DNA from: Gammaproteobacteria bacterium
GTDB taxonomy: Bacteria > Pseudomonadota > Gammaproteobacteria > Legionellales > Legionellaceae
DNA length: 63,503 nucleotides
Reading direction: 5' to 3'
NCBI GenBank assembly: GCA_022600575.1
Contig: JAHZKF010000050.1
Location: 1-63,503 of the forward strand
This document shows positions 9,890 to 19,109 of this stretch, piece by piece. The notes beneath the pieces are model-generated. The model did not search any database. It had not been told where the DNA came from and saw only the letters and a list, made by a program, of their open reading frames with translations. How positions within the stretch are numbered: position 1 is the stretch's first letter; each line of letters starts with the position of its first letter. Position numbers and translations under genes: made by a program.

Positions 9890-11638
9890 TCAGCCTCTAT
9901 TGAATTGAAAACGCGCCTCAGCAAGGCGATATAACGGGCGCCAGAGCACTTGATTAAAAATTAAAACATACACACACATCATCGCTGTACCTAACGCAAT
10001 TTGTGGAAAATGACCTGCAAAAGTATTCGATTGAATATATTCACCAAGACCTGTGGCACGCAATGTTGTTCCACCCCAACTAACCCATTCAGCCACAATA
10101 CTCGCATTCCATGCCCCACCTGCGGCTGTAATTGCACCTGTAATATAATAAGGGAAAATAGCCGGCAAAATAAGCTTGCGCCACCATTGCCAACCACTGA
10201 CTCCAAAATTGGCAGCAACTAAATTGAGATCTCGCGGAATCATTGAGGCGCCGGCTATCACATTAAATAAAATATACCACTGCGTCCCCAGAATCATCAG
10301 GGGGGTAACCCAAATTTGAACGTTCAAATTAAAACGTACAATCGCAATCACAAACAAAGGATAAAACAAATTAGCAGGAAAGGCTGCTGCAAGCTGAATC
10401 AAGGGTTGTATCTTCTGAACCCAACGCGGACGCAACCCGACCCAAACTCCAATTGGAATCCAAAGCAGCGAACTTAACACAATTAAAACAATCACCCGCA
10501 GTGCGGTCGCCACGCCTAACAAAGCTACATGCCGTACATTATCAAGACTAATCGTTGGTGAGATAAATTCAAACAAGGTATACGCTGCCCAAAGAAATAT
10601 ACCCCACACCACGCTATTCCAAAGCCAATCTATTGCCATATGGGATTTAAGCGCTTCATCCCTTGATGCTGCAAATGATTTCTGATGCGAAAACCAAGAA
10701 AAATTAATCACCTTATCTTTCACCCAGGCAATGCCAAGACTCACATACTCAACTAAATGACTTTTACGCAACCAATCAAGAAACCATGATTCATAGGGCT
10801 CATCATCGGGCGCTGCATCTAATTTAAATTTCTCAGACCAGGCGATAAGCGGCCTAAATAGCATTTGATCATATAAAAATATCACGATGACCATCGTCAA
10901 AATCGCATAGCCAATGGCTTGTAGGTTCCCCCTTTCAATTGCAAGTGCAATATAAGACCCAACACCCGGCAAGCGAATATCTTGATGCGAAACCGAAATG
11001 GCCTCAGATAACACCACAAAAAACCAACTTGCAGACATTGACATCATCATGTTCCATAACAGTCCTGACAATGAGCAGGGGACCTCTATCTTCCAAAAAC
11101 GTTGCCAAGCAGATAATTGGAACATTGAAGCCACTTCACGAAAATCAGGTGGAACCGTTTTGACCGATTGATAAAAACTTAAAGTAATATTCCAAACTTG
11201 CGCTGTAAAAATCACAAAAATAGAAGCACATTCAGGTCCAAGCAAACTACCCGGAAATAAATGAATAAATCCTGTCACGGTAATCGCTAAAAAACTCAAT
11301 ACAGGAACGGATTGCAATACATCAATCATCGGGATAATTACACGTTCTGCACGCCGATTTTTAGCGGCTAAAGTACCCACCACAAAGGTAAACAAAAGCG
11401 AAAAACCAAGCGCTATAAACATTCTAAGTACTGTTCTTAAGGCATAAAAAGGTAAAGCTGTTGGATCGAGTGATATGGGCAGAGGCTGACCCAGTGCATA
11501 AGGGGTTGCCATTTGTTGGCCTGCACGCCCTAAAAAAAACAAACCAAAAATCACGAGCACAAGCAATAGCAAATCCCAGCCATTAATAAATCGGCTAATC
11601 GGATCACGATTTGTGCTGTAAACGCGACGTTTGCCCAC
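9890..11638 (-). CDS. fused double ABC permease (anion-type, duplicated)
   Basis: A 582-residue inner membrane protein made of two binding-protein-dependent permease domains in one chain. The first spans about 60-275 (motif around SASWFFVVLSEAISVSHQD) and the second about 360-575 (motif around GGAWNASIVAEWVSWGGTTL), linked by a soluble stretch of about 80 residues. Both copies carry the EAA-like cytoplasmic loop that contacts the ATPase. The start is a GTG with AGGGG seven bases upstream. The downstream ATPase gene is translationally coupled. The arrangement matches the family called ABC-type anion transport, duplicated permease; the solute is not known. Confidence 0.92.
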   Translation of the reverse strand: MGKRRVYSTNRDPISRFINGWDLLLLVLVIFGLFFLGRAGQQMATPYALGQPLPISLDPTALPFYALRTVLRMFIALGFSLLFTFVVGTLAAKNRRAERVIIPMIDVLQSVPVLSFLAITVTGFIHLFPGSLLGPECASIFVIFTAQVWNITLSFYQSVKTVPPDFREVASMFQLSAWQRFWKIEVPCSLSGLLWNMMMSMSASWFFVVLSEAISVSHQDIRLPGVGSYIALAIERGNLQAIGYAILTMVIVIFLYDQMLFRPLIAWSEKFKLDAAPDDEPYESWFLDWLRKSHLVEYVSLGIAWVKDKVINFSWFSHQKSFAASRDEALKSHMAIDWLWNSVVWGIFLWAAYTLFEFISPTISLDNVRHVALLGVATALRVIVLIVLSSLLWIPIGVWVGLRPRWVQKIQPLIQLAAAFPANLFYPLFVIAIVRFNLNVQIWVTPLMILGTQWYILFNVIAGASMIPRDLNLVAANFGVSGWQWWRKLILPAIFPYYITGAITAAGGAWNASIVAEWVSWGGTTLRATGLGEYIQSNTFAGHFPQIALGTAMMCVYVLIFNQVLWRPLYRLAEARFQFNRG

Positions 11639-11725
11639 GCGACAACCCCTCTTGCTTAAAAAATAAAGTAACCGTCAGATTTTACCGCGCTTTCCATTTG
11701 GGATAAAGCAACGGCTACTTTACCA

Positions 11726-11753
11726 TTGAAAAATCCTGTTTATTGGCTATAAT
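11726..11753 (+). promoter_or_regulatory. sigma-70 type promoter of the orphan gene at 11791
   Basis: TTGAAA at 11726-11731 and a perfect TATAAT at 11748-11753 with a 16-base spacer. Transcription would start near 11760, about 30 bases before the first ATG at 11791. This shows the orphan gene is expressed on its own and not with the leftward transporter genes. Confidence 0.65.
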
Positions 11754-11790
11754 TTCAGCAAACAGTGGATAAAAAAACTACGGGCTAATA

Positions 11791-12600
11791 ATGATACAGG
11801 TAGTAGGAATGTCTGATACCAAATCACCAAAGACTAAATTGGACATAGGCACTAAACCGACAACTAAAGGTTTTGAGGGCTTAGGAGAACGTTTAAATGC
11901 AATGGGTATCGATAGGGAAAAAGCCATCGAAATGGATGATGATGAATTCGAAACATTCTTAAGAGAACAATATGATGCTCTTGACACAGCCGAGACACGA
12001 GAGGAAATACTGAAGGAGCTACAGAGAGCTGGACGCTCCGAAGACGAAATGACAGATGTACTTAATGAACTCTTACAAAGAAACGCTGATTTAATTAATT
12101 TAGGGAACGAACGGTATAATCTTAGACAGGAATATAAAGGTTACCTCATGATGCTTGATGCCAAAGACGAAATAGATGGTATAACAATGCACGGGGGAAA
12201 ATTCAAGATTAACCCCAATGGACGATATGAGCAATTTAACAGAGCCCCCAAACAAGGCATCTCCTTAGAAAACATGCACGCCACCAAAGCAGAAGCCAAG
12301 CGCCAGGGCCTATCTCAGATTGAAATAGCCGATGGACAAAAATCAGAACCAACCAGTTTATTAGCTAAACTATGTCAATGGATTAAAACTGCCTTTTGCG
12401 GCAACCCCGCTAAACCAATACAACCTGACAACGCAAAAACACCTGCACAGAATGCACGCAACCTTGACCTAGCTCGAGCAGATCTTGCCCAGAAAAAACA
12501 AGGGCCGTCATTACAACCCAAAGACATTGAACAACAATATGACACTATAAAAACAGAAAGCAATCACAAGCAAACACCACAAACACCAACCCGACGCTAA
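11791..12600 (+). CDS. unknown hydrophilic protein; effector candidate
   Basis: A 269-residue protein of no recognised family. The N-terminal third is strongly acidic and helical (EKAIEMDDDEFETFLREQYD; then EEILKELQRAGRSEDEMTDV). The middle contains YLMMLDAKDEIDGITMHGGK, and the last 60 residues are Gln, Pro, Lys and Thr rich and probably disordered. There is no signal peptide and no long membrane helix; a short Trp/Cys-containing helix (LLAKLCQWIKTAFCG) lies near residue 195. A second ATG at 11809 could be the true start. It has its own sigma-70 promoter and is flanked by unrelated housekeeping genes. Lack of a domain and a polar tail make it a Dot/Icm effector candidate only by inference. 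Confidence 0.65.
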   Translation: MIQVVGMSDTKSPKTKLDIGTKPTTKGFEGLGERLNAMGIDREKAIEMDDDEFETFLREQYDALDTAETREEILKELQRAGRSEDEMTDVLNELLQRNADLINLGNERYNLRQEYKGYLMMLDAKDEIDGITMHGGKFKINPNGRYEQFNRAPKQGISLENMHATKAEAKRQGLSQIEIADGQKSEPTSLLAKLCQWIKTAFCGNPAKPIQPDNAKTPAQNARNLDLARADLAQKKQGPSLQPKDIEQQYDTIKTESNHKQTPQTPTRR

Positions 12601-12618
12601 GCTTCTCCCGGCAACACC

Positions 12619-12646
12619 TTGCTCATATAAACCATCTGGGTATAAT
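12619..12646 (+). promoter_or_regulatory. sigma-70 type promoter of the gcv operon
   Basis: TTGCTC at 12619-12624 and perfect TATAAT at 12641-12646, with a 16-base spacer. The start point would fall near 12653, leaving a leader of about 33 bases before the gcvT start at 12686. The leader is too short to hold a glycine riboswitch. Confidence 0.65.
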
Positions 12647-12685
12647 CAAAAGTCCTTTTAAAAAAATAAAATGAATAGGACAAGC

Positions 12686-13756
12686 ATGATTAAAGACACC
12701 CCTCTTCATACAACACACCTCGCTTCAGGCGCTAAAATGGTCGATTTTCACGGTTGGAACATGCCACTGCACTATGGATCGCAACTAAAAGAGCATGAGG
12801 CAGTTCGAACGGATGCAGGCATGTTTGATGTCTCTCACATGACGGTTGTTGATATTTTAGGAGCGGGTGGGCGTCAATTTTTACGCAAACTCTTAACCAA
12901 CGATGTAGACCGCCTTCAACATGTTGGACGTGCACTTTATAGCTGTTTATGTAACGAGCATGGTGGTATTTTGGATGATTTAATTGTCTATCAACGTACG
13001 CCTGATAATTATCGTTTAGTTTTAAACTCTGCAACCCGCGCACATGTCCTTCCTTGGATTCAAGATAAAAGCACAGGCTTTGCAACTGGTCTTCAAGAGC
13101 GTCCAGAGCTCTCTATGCTTGCTGTACAAGGCCCTAACGCCTTTGCAAAAACATTAGAAGCACTTAGCCCTGCCGAAGCTGACGCCGTATCAACCCTCGC
13201 ACCATTTGAATGTGTTGACGTTGGCGATTGGTTTTTTGCACGTACAGGCTACACAGGCGAGGATGGCTTAGAAATTATTCTACCTCAAGACAGTATTGAA
13301 TCATTCTGGACCACGCTACAGGAACAAGGCGTGATGCCTTGTGGTCTTGCAGCTCGTGATACACTTCGCCTTGAAGCAGGACTCTTGCTCTATGGCCAAG
13401 ATATGGATGAAACCACAACGCCTCTTAATTCAGGTCTTGCTTGGACCATTCAATGGGAGCCTCATGAACGCGACTTTATTGGCATGGGTGCCCTTATTTC
13501 ACAGAAACAGCGCGGTATCAAACATAAATTAGTGGGCTTAACCCTTGAAGAACCAGGCATCATGAGACCAGGACAACCTGTATTCATAGATAACAAAGAG
13601 GTGGGCGTTATCACCAGTGGAACCTACTCTCCAACGCTCAAGCACTCGATCGCGATTGCACGTGTCATAATCGACGTTGAAGACCATGCCACTGTCGAGA
13701 TTCGCGGCAAACACCTCTCAGTAACCGTAGGGAAACCACGTTTCCTAAAGCATTAG
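12686..13756 (+). CDS. gcvT: glycine cleavage system T protein (aminomethyltransferase)
   Basis: Transfers the methylene group from the H-protein-bound aminomethyl to tetrahydrofolate, releasing ammonia. The 356-residue product is of normal family length. Family features include LHTTHLASGAKMVDFHGWNM at the N-terminus, FDVSHM (folate pocket), ARTGYTGEDGLEI, and GLAARDTLRLEAGLLLYGQD. An ATG five codons earlier (12671) is in frame, but the ATG at 12686 has AGGA five bases upstream and gives the typical N-terminus, so I choose it. First gene of gcvT-gcvH-gcvPA-gcvPB. Confidence 0.97.
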   Translation: MIKDTPLHTTHLASGAKMVDFHGWNMPLHYGSQLKEHEAVRTDAGMFDVSHMTVVDILGAGGRQFLRKLLTNDVDRLQHVGRALYSCLCNEHGGILDDLIVYQRTPDNYRLVLNSATRAHVLPWIQDKSTGFATGLQERPELSMLAVQGPNAFAKTLEALSPAEADAVSTLAPFECVDVGDWFFARTGYTGEDGLEIILPQDSIESFWTTLQEQGVMPCGLAARDTLRLEAGLLLYGQDMDETTTPLNSGLAWTIQWEPHERDFIGMGALISQKQRGIKHKLVGLTLEEPGIMRPGQPVFIDNKEVGVITSGTYSPTLKHSIAIARVIIDVEDHATVEIRGKHLSVTVGKPRFLKH

Positions 13757-13777
13757 TAGAATAAATAGGAGCTCATC

Positions 13778-14146
13778 ATGAAATTTACAGAAACCCATGA
13801 ATGGATAAACACCGAAGAAACCCCCGTCACGATTGGCATCACCGAGCACGCACAAACTTTACTCGGTGATTTAGTCTTTATTGATCTTCCCGAAGAAGGA
13901 CAAGCAGTTAAAGCAGGAGATGAACTCGGTGTCATTGAGTCAGTAAAAGCAGCCTCTGACCTTTATGCGCCTATTAGCGGCACAATTGTTGCAGTTAACC
14001 ACCAGGTCAAAGAAAACCCTGCCCTCATTAATAACGATGCAGAAGGGGAAGGATGGATTCTTAAAATTGAAATCAATGACCCAGGTGAGTTTTCTAATTT
14101 ACTAGATGAGCTGCAATATAAAAACATCGTTAATGAGGACCATTAA
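13778..14146 (+). CDS. gcvH: glycine cleavage system H protein
   Basis: Lipoyl carrier that shuttles the aminomethyl intermediate between the P, T and L proteins. The 122-residue length is typical. The lipoylated lysine is K57 in the motif GVIESVKAASD. FTETHEWI and VGITEHAQ-like sequences (TIGITEHAQTLLGDLVFIDL) are the family hallmarks. AGGAG lies eight bases before the ATG. It lies 21 bases after gcvT and 3 bases before gcvPA. The L protein (dihydrolipoamide dehydrogenase) is shared with other complexes and is not in this window. Confidence 0.98.
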   Translation: MKFTETHEWINTEETPVTIGITEHAQTLLGDLVFIDLPEEGQAVKAGDELGVIESVKAASDLYAPISGTIVAVNHQVKENPALINNDAEGEGWILKIEINDPGEFSNLLDELQYKNIVNEDH

Positions 14147-14149
14147 TAC

Positions 14150-15517
14150 ATGCCTTATATCCCGCATACCCCCGAAGATACAAAGACCATGCTCGAGCGT
14201 ATTCATGCCCCCAACATCGAGGCGTTATTTGATGAGATTGCACCGGCCTTAAGACAAAAACCATTCACAGGGCTACCTGATGGCCAAAATGAAATGGCTT
14301 TGCTTCAACATGCCAAAGCATTGGCTCAGCAAAACACACCCAATACCTGTTTCATCGGGGCTGGCAGCTATGAGCATCATACTCCTGCCGCGGTCTGGAA
14401 CATTGCTTCGCGTGGCGAATTTTTAACGGCATATACACCCTACCAAGCCGAAGCGAGCCAAGGTACATTGCAGTTACTCTATGAGTTTCAAACCATGATA
14501 GCGGAACTCACAGGGCTCGAGGTTGCCAACGCTTCATTATACGATGGCGCAACAGCATTAACTGAAGCGGTCTTAATGGCGCTTCGTATGCATAAAAAAA
14601 ATAGCCCTCACCGTGTACTTATTCCTGAAACATTGCACCCGCTTTACCGTGAAACCCTTAGCACAATATTAAAACACCAAGATATAACCTTAGTTACACT
14701 CCCCATGGATAAAGCGCTTGGTATAACCTCCCTTCAATCACTTGATGCATATCAAGATGACACCACGACAGCTTTAATTATTCCTCAACCCAACTTTTTT
14801 GGTCAACTTGAGCCTGTTGATGCTTTAACTGATTGGGCCAAAACACACAATGCAACCGCTATTGCCTGTGTAAACCCTGTTTCACTTGGGCTACTGAAAC
14901 CACCAGGGCTCTGGGGTGAACATGGCGTCGATATTGCTTGCGGCGAAGGCCAACCACTCGGAGCCCCAATGGCAGGTGGCGGCCCTTACGTCGGCTTTTT
15001 TAGCACACGTCGCGAACATGTACGTCAAATGCCAGGTCGCTTGGTCGGGCGCACCACCGATACAGACGGAAAAACAGGCTATACCTTAACACTGCAGGCT
15101 CGTGAGCAACATATCCGCCGCGGAAAAGCGACTTCAAATATTTGCACTAATCAAGGGTTACTTGTCACAACTGCCGCCATTCATATGAGCCTATTAGGTC
15201 CTAACGGCATCACTCGTGTCGCACATCAATGCCATCAAAACACCCGCTTATTAGTCAATCAACTGACAGAAATACCCGGCGTCTCTCGCGTCTTTACGTC
15301 ACCCTTTTTTCATGAGGCACTCATTCAATTACCAAGCCCCGTTGACCCTATTCTAGACAAATTACAAGCTAAAGGAGTCAATGCCTTTACGCCCGCAGCA
15401 TATTATGCAGACTACCCTAATACGCTCTTAGTGTGTGCCACTGAATGCCGAACAGAAGCTGAAATAGAACATTTCGCACAAACATTAAGGATGACCCTCA
15501 TGGAGATAAGATCATGA
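14150..15517 (+). CDS. gcvPA: glycine dehydrogenase (decarboxylating) subunit 1
   Basis: Alpha subunit of the two-subunit P protein, which decarboxylates glycine with pyridoxal phosphate. The 455 residues cover the N-terminal half of the long single-chain P protein. Recognisable segments are [16 protein letters not shown] at the N-terminus, [36 protein letters not shown] and [20 protein letters not shown]. This half lacks the cofactor lysine, as expected; it is on the beta subunit. The 3' end overlaps gcvPB by four bases (ATGA), so the two subunits are made together. Confidence 0.97.
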   Translation: MPYIPHTPEDTKTMLERIHAPNIEALFDEIAPALRQKPFTGLPDGQNEMALLQHAKALAQQNTPNTCFIGAGSYEHHTPAAVWNIASRGEFLTAYTPYQAEASQGTLQLLYEFQTMIAELTGLEVANASLYDGATALTEAVLMALRMHKKNSPHRVLIPETLHPLYRETLSTILKHQDITLVTLPMDKALGITSLQSLDAYQDDTTTALIIPQPNFFGQLEPVDALTDWAKTHNATAIACVNPVSLGLLKPPGLWGEHGVDIACGEGQPLGAPMAGGGPYVGFFSTRREHVRQMPGRLVGRTTDTDGKTGYTLTLQAREQHIRRGKATSNICTNQGLLVTTAAIHMSLLGPNGITRVAHQCHQNTRLLVNQLTEIPGVSRVFTSPFFHEALIQLPSPVDPILDKLQAKGVNAFTPAAYYADYPNTLLVCATECRTEAEIEHFAQTLRMTLMEIRS

Positions 15518-16977
15518 GCACTATTATTTTTGAACAATCAACAAAAAACCGACGTGCTCATGCACAAATGCCAAATCAAGCTACCTTAAACTGCGATATC
15601 CCGGAAGCCTTACTTCGTACAAGGCCGCCACGCTTGCCCGAATGCTCAGAACTTCAAGTGGTACGACATTTTACACGCCTATCCCAAAAAAACTTTGGTA
15701 TCGACACCCATTTTTACCCGCTAGGCTCTTGTACCATGAAGTATAATCCTCGCGGTGTACATCTTGCTGCATCAGAACCAAGCTTTCTCCAAAGCCACCC
15801 ACTCACACCAACCGATACAAACCAAGGTACACTGAATATTTTATACCACCTCCAGACTTATCTTGCCGAAATCACAGGTATGGCAGGAGTATCACTCACC
15901 CCTATGGCTGGCGCACAAGGAGAATTTGCGGGTGTTGCCATGATTAAAGCCTATCATGAAGGCCGGGGCGACAAAGATCGCACCGAAATACTGATTCCTG
16001 ATGCAGCACATGGTACAAATCCAGCCTCGGCTATCACTTGCGGGTTCAAATTAATCGAAATCCCAACCGGTAAAGATGGTGATATCAGCCTTAATGCACT
16101 ACGCGAATGTGTAGGCCCAAAAACCGCTGGCATTATGCTAACCAACCCATCAACGCTTGGGTTATTTATGAAGCAAATTAAAGAAATAGCAGATATTGTA
16201 CATGAAGCTGGTGGCTTACTATATTATGATGGTGCTAATTTAAATGCCATCTTAGGCCAAGTAAGACCCGGTGATATGGGATTCGATGTCATGCATTTAA
16301 ACTTACACAAAACCTTTGCAACACCACACGGGGGTGGGGGGCCAGGTTCAGGCCCTGTTGCCGTTAATCAACGTCTTTTACCGTTTCTACCCCTTCCTTT
16401 AGTACTCAAAGAAAATGAACAATATCGCCTTGCCACACAAGAAGATTGCCCTAGAAGCATTGGCAGGCTTTCAACGTTCATGGGAAACACCGGCATTTTA
16501 TTGCGTGCTTATTTCTATATTTGCAGCTTAGGCAAACAAGGCCTCACGCGTGTATCTGAATATGCAACACTCAATGCAAACTACCTTTTAGCGGAGCTCA
16601 CTCGTATTGGTTTTACCGCAGCATATCCGGACCGGCGAGCAAGTCATGAATTTATCATCACACTCGCACCAGAGAAAAAAGAGTTTGGCATACAAGCGAT
16701 GGATATCGCTAAACGTCTTTTAGACTATGGATTTCATGCCCCCACCACTTACTTTCCTTTGCTTGTTCCTGAGTGCTTACTCATAGAACCAACTGAAACT
16801 GAATGCAAACAAACACTTGATACTTTTATTTCCGCCATGGAGTCTATCTTAAATGAAGCAAAATCCACGCCTGATTTGCTTAAAAATGCACCTTATACGT
16901 GTCCTGTCAAACGCCTTGATGAAGTTCAAGCAGCTAAATTAATGAATTTTAATTACTTTGATACCATTTCGGCATAG
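15514..16977 (+). CDS. gcvPB: glycine dehydrogenase (decarboxylating) subunit 2
   Basis: Beta subunit of the P protein, holding the pyridoxal phosphate lysine: K266 in the motif [20 protein letters not shown]. The 487-residue length is normal for this subunit. Other family segments are [31 protein letters not shown] and [11 protein letters not shown]. It is the last gene of the glycine cleavage operon; no clear terminator hairpin was seen in the 90 bases that follow. The full T-H-P1-P2 set means the cell can break glycine down to one-carbon units. Confidence 0.98.
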   Translation: MSTIIFEQSTKNRRAHAQMPNQATLNCDIPEALLRTRPPRLPECSELQVVRHFTRLSQKNFGIDTHFYPLGSCTMKYNPRGVHLAASEPSFLQSHPLTPTDTNQGTLNILYHLQTYLAEITGMAGVSLTPMAGAQGEFAGVAMIKAYHEGRGDKDRTEILIPDAAHGTNPASAITCGFKLIEIPTGKDGDISLNALRECVGPKTAGIMLTNPSTLGLFMKQIKEIADIVHEAGGLLYYDGANLNAILGQVRPGDMGFDVMHLNLHKTFATPHGGGGPGSGPVAVNQRLLPFLPLPLVLKENEQYRLATQEDCPRSIGRLSTFMGNTGILLRAYFYICSLGKQGLTRVSEYATLNANYLLAELTRIGFTAAYPDRRASHEFIITLAPEKKEFGIQAMDIAKRLLDYGFHAPTTYFPLLVPECLLIEPTETECKQTLDTFISAMESILNEAKSTPDLLKNAPYTCPVKRLDEVQAAKLMNFNYFDTISA

Positions 16978-17068
16978 CCACGACCTAAAAAATAAGTTAT
17001 AACAAAAGAGTTTTCGTTGTCATGGATTGACACTGTCAAAATATCTGAGCAAAGCAAGGAGCAATCAG

Positions 17069-17335
17069 ATGAACAGTAAAGTGTTCGCACAACGCTTTAA
17101 CCGGGAGTTGTCGCTGTTGGGTTTCCCAGACGACTTAAACGAAAAAACCAAAGCCGTCTCGAAAGTATTCGGGGTTACTCGGCATCTTGCAAATGCCATG
17201 ATTTTTGGGCACAACTTACCGCCCGAACATCAACTGGATAGTATTGCGCAAGTGCTTGAGGTCTGTCCTCAATGGCTAAATGGAACAACAAGCCGTCGCA
17301 AGGCTTATCCGGAGCGTGAGGGTACCGTTAAATAA
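17069..17335 (+). CDS. small helix-turn-helix (repressor-like) protein
   Basis: An 88-residue protein, almost all of it a single DNA-binding-like domain. The core NEKTKAVSKVFGVTRHLANA resembles the helix-turn-helix of phage CI/Cro-type regulators, and HQLDSIAQVLEVCPQWLNG fits the closing helices of that fold, where QWLxxG is common. The frame extends back to 17027, but the ATG at 17069 has AAGGAG eight bases upstream and is clearly the better start. There is no effector-binding or peptidase domain. It lies alone between the gcv operon and a DUF155 gene 15 bases downstream, with which it is probably co-transcribed. Target unknown. Confidence 0.8.
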   Translation: MNSKVFAQRFNRELSLLGFPDDLNEKTKAVSKVFGVTRHLANAMIFGHNLPPEHQLDSIAQVLEVCPQWLNGTTSRRKAYPEREGTVK

Positions 17336-17350
17336 TGTGGATATGATGTT

Positions 17351-18166
17351 ATGGAGTGCTTAAGTTTTTGTGTGGCTGATTGTATCGACCTGACACGTCT
17401 TGACTATCATTATAAAACCACCCTAAACGGTTACAGCATTACCCGATCACGCGATGTGTTAAAACTATCGCCGCTGAACGCACCTCATCATTTGCTTTTT
17501 ATTTTTAAAAACGGAACCGTTGTCTCCTGGGGCCTCAAACGGCATGAAGTTGACACCTATCTCGATAAAATTTCACAATTTACTGATAAACCTGCACATT
17601 TTCTTGTACATGATGAATTTACCTACCGCATCGGTGAAAAAACAACGATCGAACCTCATGAATATTTTGACGTTGATTGCCTTTCCATTCAAACCGATTC
17701 AGCCCAAAATGATGATCTAAAACTGAGTTTTTCTTATGGTTTTTCGCAATCGGTCAAACTTCAATATTTTGAAACCATGCTTGAAAATCTCATCGAAAAA
17801 TATACACCTTTAATTAAAAGTCTTTCTAAGAAAGAAAAAAAATCAATCTCTCGAAAACGTATTCGTACGGTGATTGGCGACCTTATTTTAGCTAAGAGCG
17901 AAATGAACCTTATTAGTAATTTTTTATATCATCCTAAATATTTCTGGCAACATCCAACCCTTGAAGAAGATTACATTATGCTTGAGCGCTACTTACACTT
18001 ACCACGACGCGTCAATGCACTTAATCAACGACTAGATACACTAAACGATATATTTGATATGTTTAACAGCTATCTTGAGAACCGACACGCACATATTCTT
18101 GAAGTCATTATTATTGTACTTCTCTCGATGGAAATACTTTTTAGTCTCCTCAATTTTCATTTTTAA
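17351..18166 (+). CDS. RMD1/YagE family (DUF155) membrane-anchored protein
   Basis: A 271-residue protein of the RMD1/DUF155 family, known from yeast mitochondrial and bacterial homologues but with no settled biochemical role. Family-like features include HHLLFIFKNGTVVSWGLK near residue 42, the long helical region EKYTPLIKSLSKKEKKSISR, and the conserved tail YLHLPRRVNALNQRLDTLND. A single C-terminal transmembrane helix (about 252-268, LEVIIIVLLSMEILFSLLNF) ends the chain, so the bulk is likely in the cytoplasm with a tail anchor. It begins 15 bases after the HTH gene and ends 12 bases before the GNAT gene, suggesting one transcription unit. Confidence 0.88.
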   Translation: MECLSFCVADCIDLTRLDYHYKTTLNGYSITRSRDVLKLSPLNAPHHLLFIFKNGTVVSWGLKRHEVDTYLDKISQFTDKPAHFLVHDEFTYRIGEKTTIEPHEYFDVDCLSIQTDSAQNDDLKLSFSYGFSQSVKLQYFETMLENLIEKYTPLIKSLSKKEKKSISRKRIRTVIGDLILAKSEMNLISNFLYHPKYFWQHPTLEEDYIMLERYLHLPRRVNALNQRLDTLNDIFDMFNSYLENRHAHILEVIIIVLLSMEILFSLLNFHF

Positions 18167-18178
18167 TATTGCAACCTT

Positions 18179-19045
18179 ATGATTACAAAAACGCACCAAC
18201 TTGATCAGCCCTCTCTAATAGCCTTACAAACGCTTCTCGACGCCTGTAGGACAACAGATGGCGCTGTAATTCCTATTTACCCTCATCTCCTCGAAGTTTA
18301 TCGTCCAGGCCCTCCCAGCCTTTTATATTACGCCGAGGAACAACTCATCGGTTTTCTTGCCTTTTTTCATTTTTATCCTGATGCTGCTGAAATTGCCCTC
18401 TTAACGCATCCTGCCCATCGAAAGCAAAGTATTGCCAAAAATCTCTGGGAAATCATGTGTCAAACGGCCTACACCATCCATCCACCTTTAAAACACCTTA
18501 TCGTTTCAAGTCCTAAAGGAAAAAACCAAGCTTGGTTTAACCAACATGGTTTTCAATTTGAACATACTGAATATGACATGATTTGCACGCCTTATGTTCC
18601 TAAGCATAACCATCAACCAACTCATACTATTCGACAAGCCAATAGTGATGATATCAAAGCGTTACATACCATAGACCATGCCTGCTTTAATCCCAATCGA
18701 GTCAATCCCATTGAACGCATCGAAAAATTACTGACGACGCCAAATCTCAAAATATTTATCATGTTCCATAAAAAAAAATTAGTCGGGCAAGTTCATCTTA
18801 TATTTGAAGCACAGCAAGTACGCCTTACCGACCTTGCAGTACTTCCTCACATGCAACGACAAGGATTCGGGCAAGATTTACTCAGTTACTGTTTAAAATA
18901 CACACATAAACAGCAGCATCATAAAATGACTCTAAATGTCGCTGCCAAAAATCAACATGCACTTCGCCTCTATCAAAACATAGGGTTTCAGATCTATAAT
19001 GCAGTGGATTATTATAAGCGGGGCTTTTCGCTTGACAGATTTTGA
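18179..19045 (+). CDS. tandem GNAT acetyltransferase
   Basis: A 288-residue protein with two GNAT-fold halves. The N-terminal half (about 1-140) has the strand-helix region EIALLTHPAHRKQSIAKNLW, where the acetyl-CoA loop is degenerate. The C-terminal half (about 150-288) has a good loop, LAVLPHMQRQGFGQDLLSYC, and the late GNAT motif NQHALRLYQNIGFQIYNAVD. Only the second half is likely to bind acetyl-CoA in the normal way. The layout resembles tandem GNATs such as mycothiol synthase, but a bacterium of this type does not make mycothiol, so the substrate is unknown. It lies between the DUF155 gene and fabF. Confidence 0.88.
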   Translation: MITKTHQLDQPSLIALQTLLDACRTTDGAVIPIYPHLLEVYRPGPPSLLYYAEEQLIGFLAFFHFYPDAAEIALLTHPAHRKQSIAKNLWEIMCQTAYTIHPPLKHLIVSSPKGKNQAWFNQHGFQFEHTEYDMICTPYVPKHNHQPTHTIRQANSDDIKALHTIDHACFNPNRVNPIERIEKLLTTPNLKIFIMFHKKKLVGQVHLIFEAQQVRLTDLAVLPHMQRQGFGQDLLSYCLKYTHKQQHHKMTLNVAAKNQHALRLYQNIGFQIYNAVDYYKRGFSLDRF

Positions 19046-19109
19046 ACGAGCCCTTTAATATTGCGTATCAGCGCAATAGATTGTTGCCATCGAGACATGA
19101 GGATAAGGC

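Noticed and set aside
12601-12685. Possible glycine riboswitch before gcvT
   Set aside because: The leader after the predicted start point is only about 33 bases and does not contain the paired aptamer structure.
12732-13085. A 117-codon open frame antisense to gcvT
   Set aside because: It lies wholly inside gcvT on the opposite strand, has no ribosome binding site and its sequence follows from the gcvT codons.
17027-17335. Small HTH gene as part of a toxin-antitoxin pair
   Set aside because: The following gene is a 271-residue DUF155 protein, which is not a known toxin, and no second small gene is adjacent.
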